Shown here: positions 62,946-64,000 of the stretch, in pieces
Layout: the number at the start of each line of letters is the position of its first letter
How positions within the stretch are numbered: the stretch's first letter is position 1
Assembly (NCBI RefSeq): GCF_003315795.1
Contig: NZ_QMEY01000014.1
Location: forward strand, 124,001-188,000
Direction of reading: 5' to 3'
Source: Spongiactinospora rosea
GTDB lineage: Bacteria > Actinomycetota > Actinomycetes > Streptosporangiales > Streptosporangiaceae
Length of the DNA: 64,000 nucleotides
Made by a program: the position numbers and the translations under genes
The notes under the pieces: generated by a model
The model's database searches: none
What the model was told of the DNA's origin: nothing
Seen by the model: the letters and a program-made list of their open reading frames with translations, nothing else

Positions 62946-64000
62946 ACACCAGCTATGACGTCAAGCTCGGCGAGATCCAGCACCGATCCGACCGCAAGAC
63001 GATGGCCTACATCGCGCGGTGGACAGTAGGCCGTAAGGCCAAGTCCAAGAGCTTCCGGACCAAGGCGTTGGCGGCGAGCTTCCTGTCCGACCTGCGGCAG
63101 GCGACGAAAGCGGGGGAGGCGTTCGACGTCACCACCGGGTTGCCGCTGTCCATGCTCGCCGCCAAGGCCCCAGAGGGACCGACGTTCCTGGAGTTCGCAC
63201 AGACCTACGTCGCCAGTCGGTGGCGCACCTCGGCGGCCCGGACTCGGGAGACCGACGTGTACGGCCTGCTGTCGCTGGTGCCCGCCCTGGTCGCCGATCT
63301 GCCCAGGCGGCCGACGGACAGCGACCTGCGCGAGGTTCTCCGTACGCACCTCCTGCTGCCTGAGAACCGGCGCGCTGTGCTACCCGGCACGCTGGTGCCG
63401 GTACGGACCTGGCTGGAGAAGGCGTCACTACCATTGGCCGACCTAGCAAACCCTCGCGTCACCCGGTCCGCACTCGATGCGATCTCAGTGACCTTCACCG
63501 GCAAGGACGCCGCCGCCAACACGGTGCGGCGCAAGCGGGAAGTGTTGCATCACCTGCTCGAACTCGCCGTGGAACACAAGGAGTTGCCCGCCAATCCGCT
63601 GCACGCGAAGTGGGTTCCGCCCAAGGTCGCGGGCGCCATCGACCCTCGCACGGTCGTCAACCCCGAGCAGGCACGCGCGCTGCTGGCAGCCATTCCCGCA
63701 GTCGGTCGGACTCGTGGAGGTCGGCTCCACGCGATGTTCGCGTGCATGTACTACGCCGCGCTCCGGCCGGAGGAGGCTGCAGCCCTGCGCCGTCAGAATT
63801 GCGATCTGCCTGAGGAGGGTTGGGGGCTGCTCACGGTCGAGAAGGCACAGCCTCAAGCCAACAAAAGGTGGACCAACTCCGGTGAGACTCACGACTCCCG
63901 AGGACTGAAGCACCGGGCCAAGGACGACACCCGCGAGATCCCGATCCCGCCCGTCCTGGTGGCCATCCTGCGGGCGCACATCGACCGGTACGGCGTGGCG
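62942..64000 (+). CDS. int: AICE tyrosine integrase (partial)
   Basis: The GTG at 62942 overlaps the xis stop and opens a frame that runs off the right edge. The 353 visible residues show an N-terminal AP2-like arm-binding part (YIARWTVGRKAKSKSFRTKA), a core-binding domain and the first catalytic box (YAALRPEEAAALR). The second box (HxxR) and the Tyr lie beyond the window. It integrates the element, probably into a tRNA gene just past the right edge. Confidence 0.88.
   Translation, partial: MNTSYDVKLGEIQHRSDRKTMAYIARWTVGRKAKSKSFRTKALAASFLSDLRQATKAGEAFDVTTGLPLSMLAAKAPEGPTFLEFAQTYVASRWRTSAARTRETDVYGLLSLVPALVADLPRRPTDSDLREVLRTHLLLPENRRAVLPGTLVPVRTWLEKASLPLADLANPRVTRSALDAISVTFTGKDAAANTVRRKREVLHHLLELAVEHKELPANPLHAKWVPPKVAGAIDPRTVVNPEQARALLAAIPAVGRTRGGRLHAMFACMYYAALRPEEAAALRRQNCDLPEEGWGLLTVEKAQPQANKRWTNSGETHDSRGLKHRAKDDTREIPIPPVLVAILRAHIDRYGVA

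Noticed and set aside
1-64000. CRISPR arrays or rRNA genes
   Set aside because: No regularly spaced repeat array of CRISPR type and no rRNA-like sequence was found on reading.

Overview
The window is high-GC actinomycete DNA, most like the Streptosporangiales or Streptomycetales. Evidence: strong G/C at third codon positions, GTG starts, many TetR and ECF regulators, an integrative-conjugative element of the AICE (pSAM2-like) kind, and actinomycete-type ScfR and DUF6461 families. The species is not identified from the sequence alone.

Layout. 0-17 kb is an accessory zone of regulator-enzyme or regulator-transporter pairs: TetR/MFS/hydrolase, SMP-30/Lrp, SDR/TetR, TetR/NmrA and anti-sigma/sigma/MFS. 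DUF6461 genes, transposase relics and a family of dispersed repeats are scattered among them. 17.8-25.9 kb holds a TniA/TniB-type transposition module, an ECF sigma locus, a tyrosine recombinase, an IS110 remnant and a complete IS5-type element (24739-25850).

25.97-48.5 kb is a coherent vitamin B12-status region with four cobalamin riboswitches. One precedes a B12 uptake operon (btuF, btuC, and a btuD fused to an FhuF-like reductase domain, plus two small genes). Two nearly identical copies are divergent, facing metE and nrdAB. The fourth precedes a five-gene operon: mmsA, acyl-CoA dehydrogenase, 3-hydroxyacyl-CoA hydrolase, 3-hydroxyacid dehydrogenase, enoyl-CoA hydratase. Between them lie prpDBC (methylcitrate cycle) and their ScfR/PrpR-type regulator. 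MetE, class I NrdAB and the methylcitrate cycle are B12-independent replacements for MetH, class II NrdJ and methylmalonyl-CoA mutase. The five-gene operon matches, step for step, the B12-independent propionate shunt known from Caenorhabditis elegans. I infer that this is a riboswitch-controlled bacterial version of that shunt; valine catabolism is the main alternative reading.

49.1-52.6 kb is an IS3-family element interrupted by a group II intron whose splice sites can be read directly: removing the intron restores the end of OrfA and its overlap with OrfB. A tRNA-Leu(CAG), a small lectin-like gene and an IS110-type element follow. From about 55.7 kb to the right edge is an AICE: regulatory genes with repeated AGTAC operators, a structured leader, an FtsK-like transfer protein, RepSA-like initiator, excisionase and integrase (the last cut by the window edge). 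Two AICE genes carry three single-base deletions between them, so the element is decayed or the assembly has indel errors.
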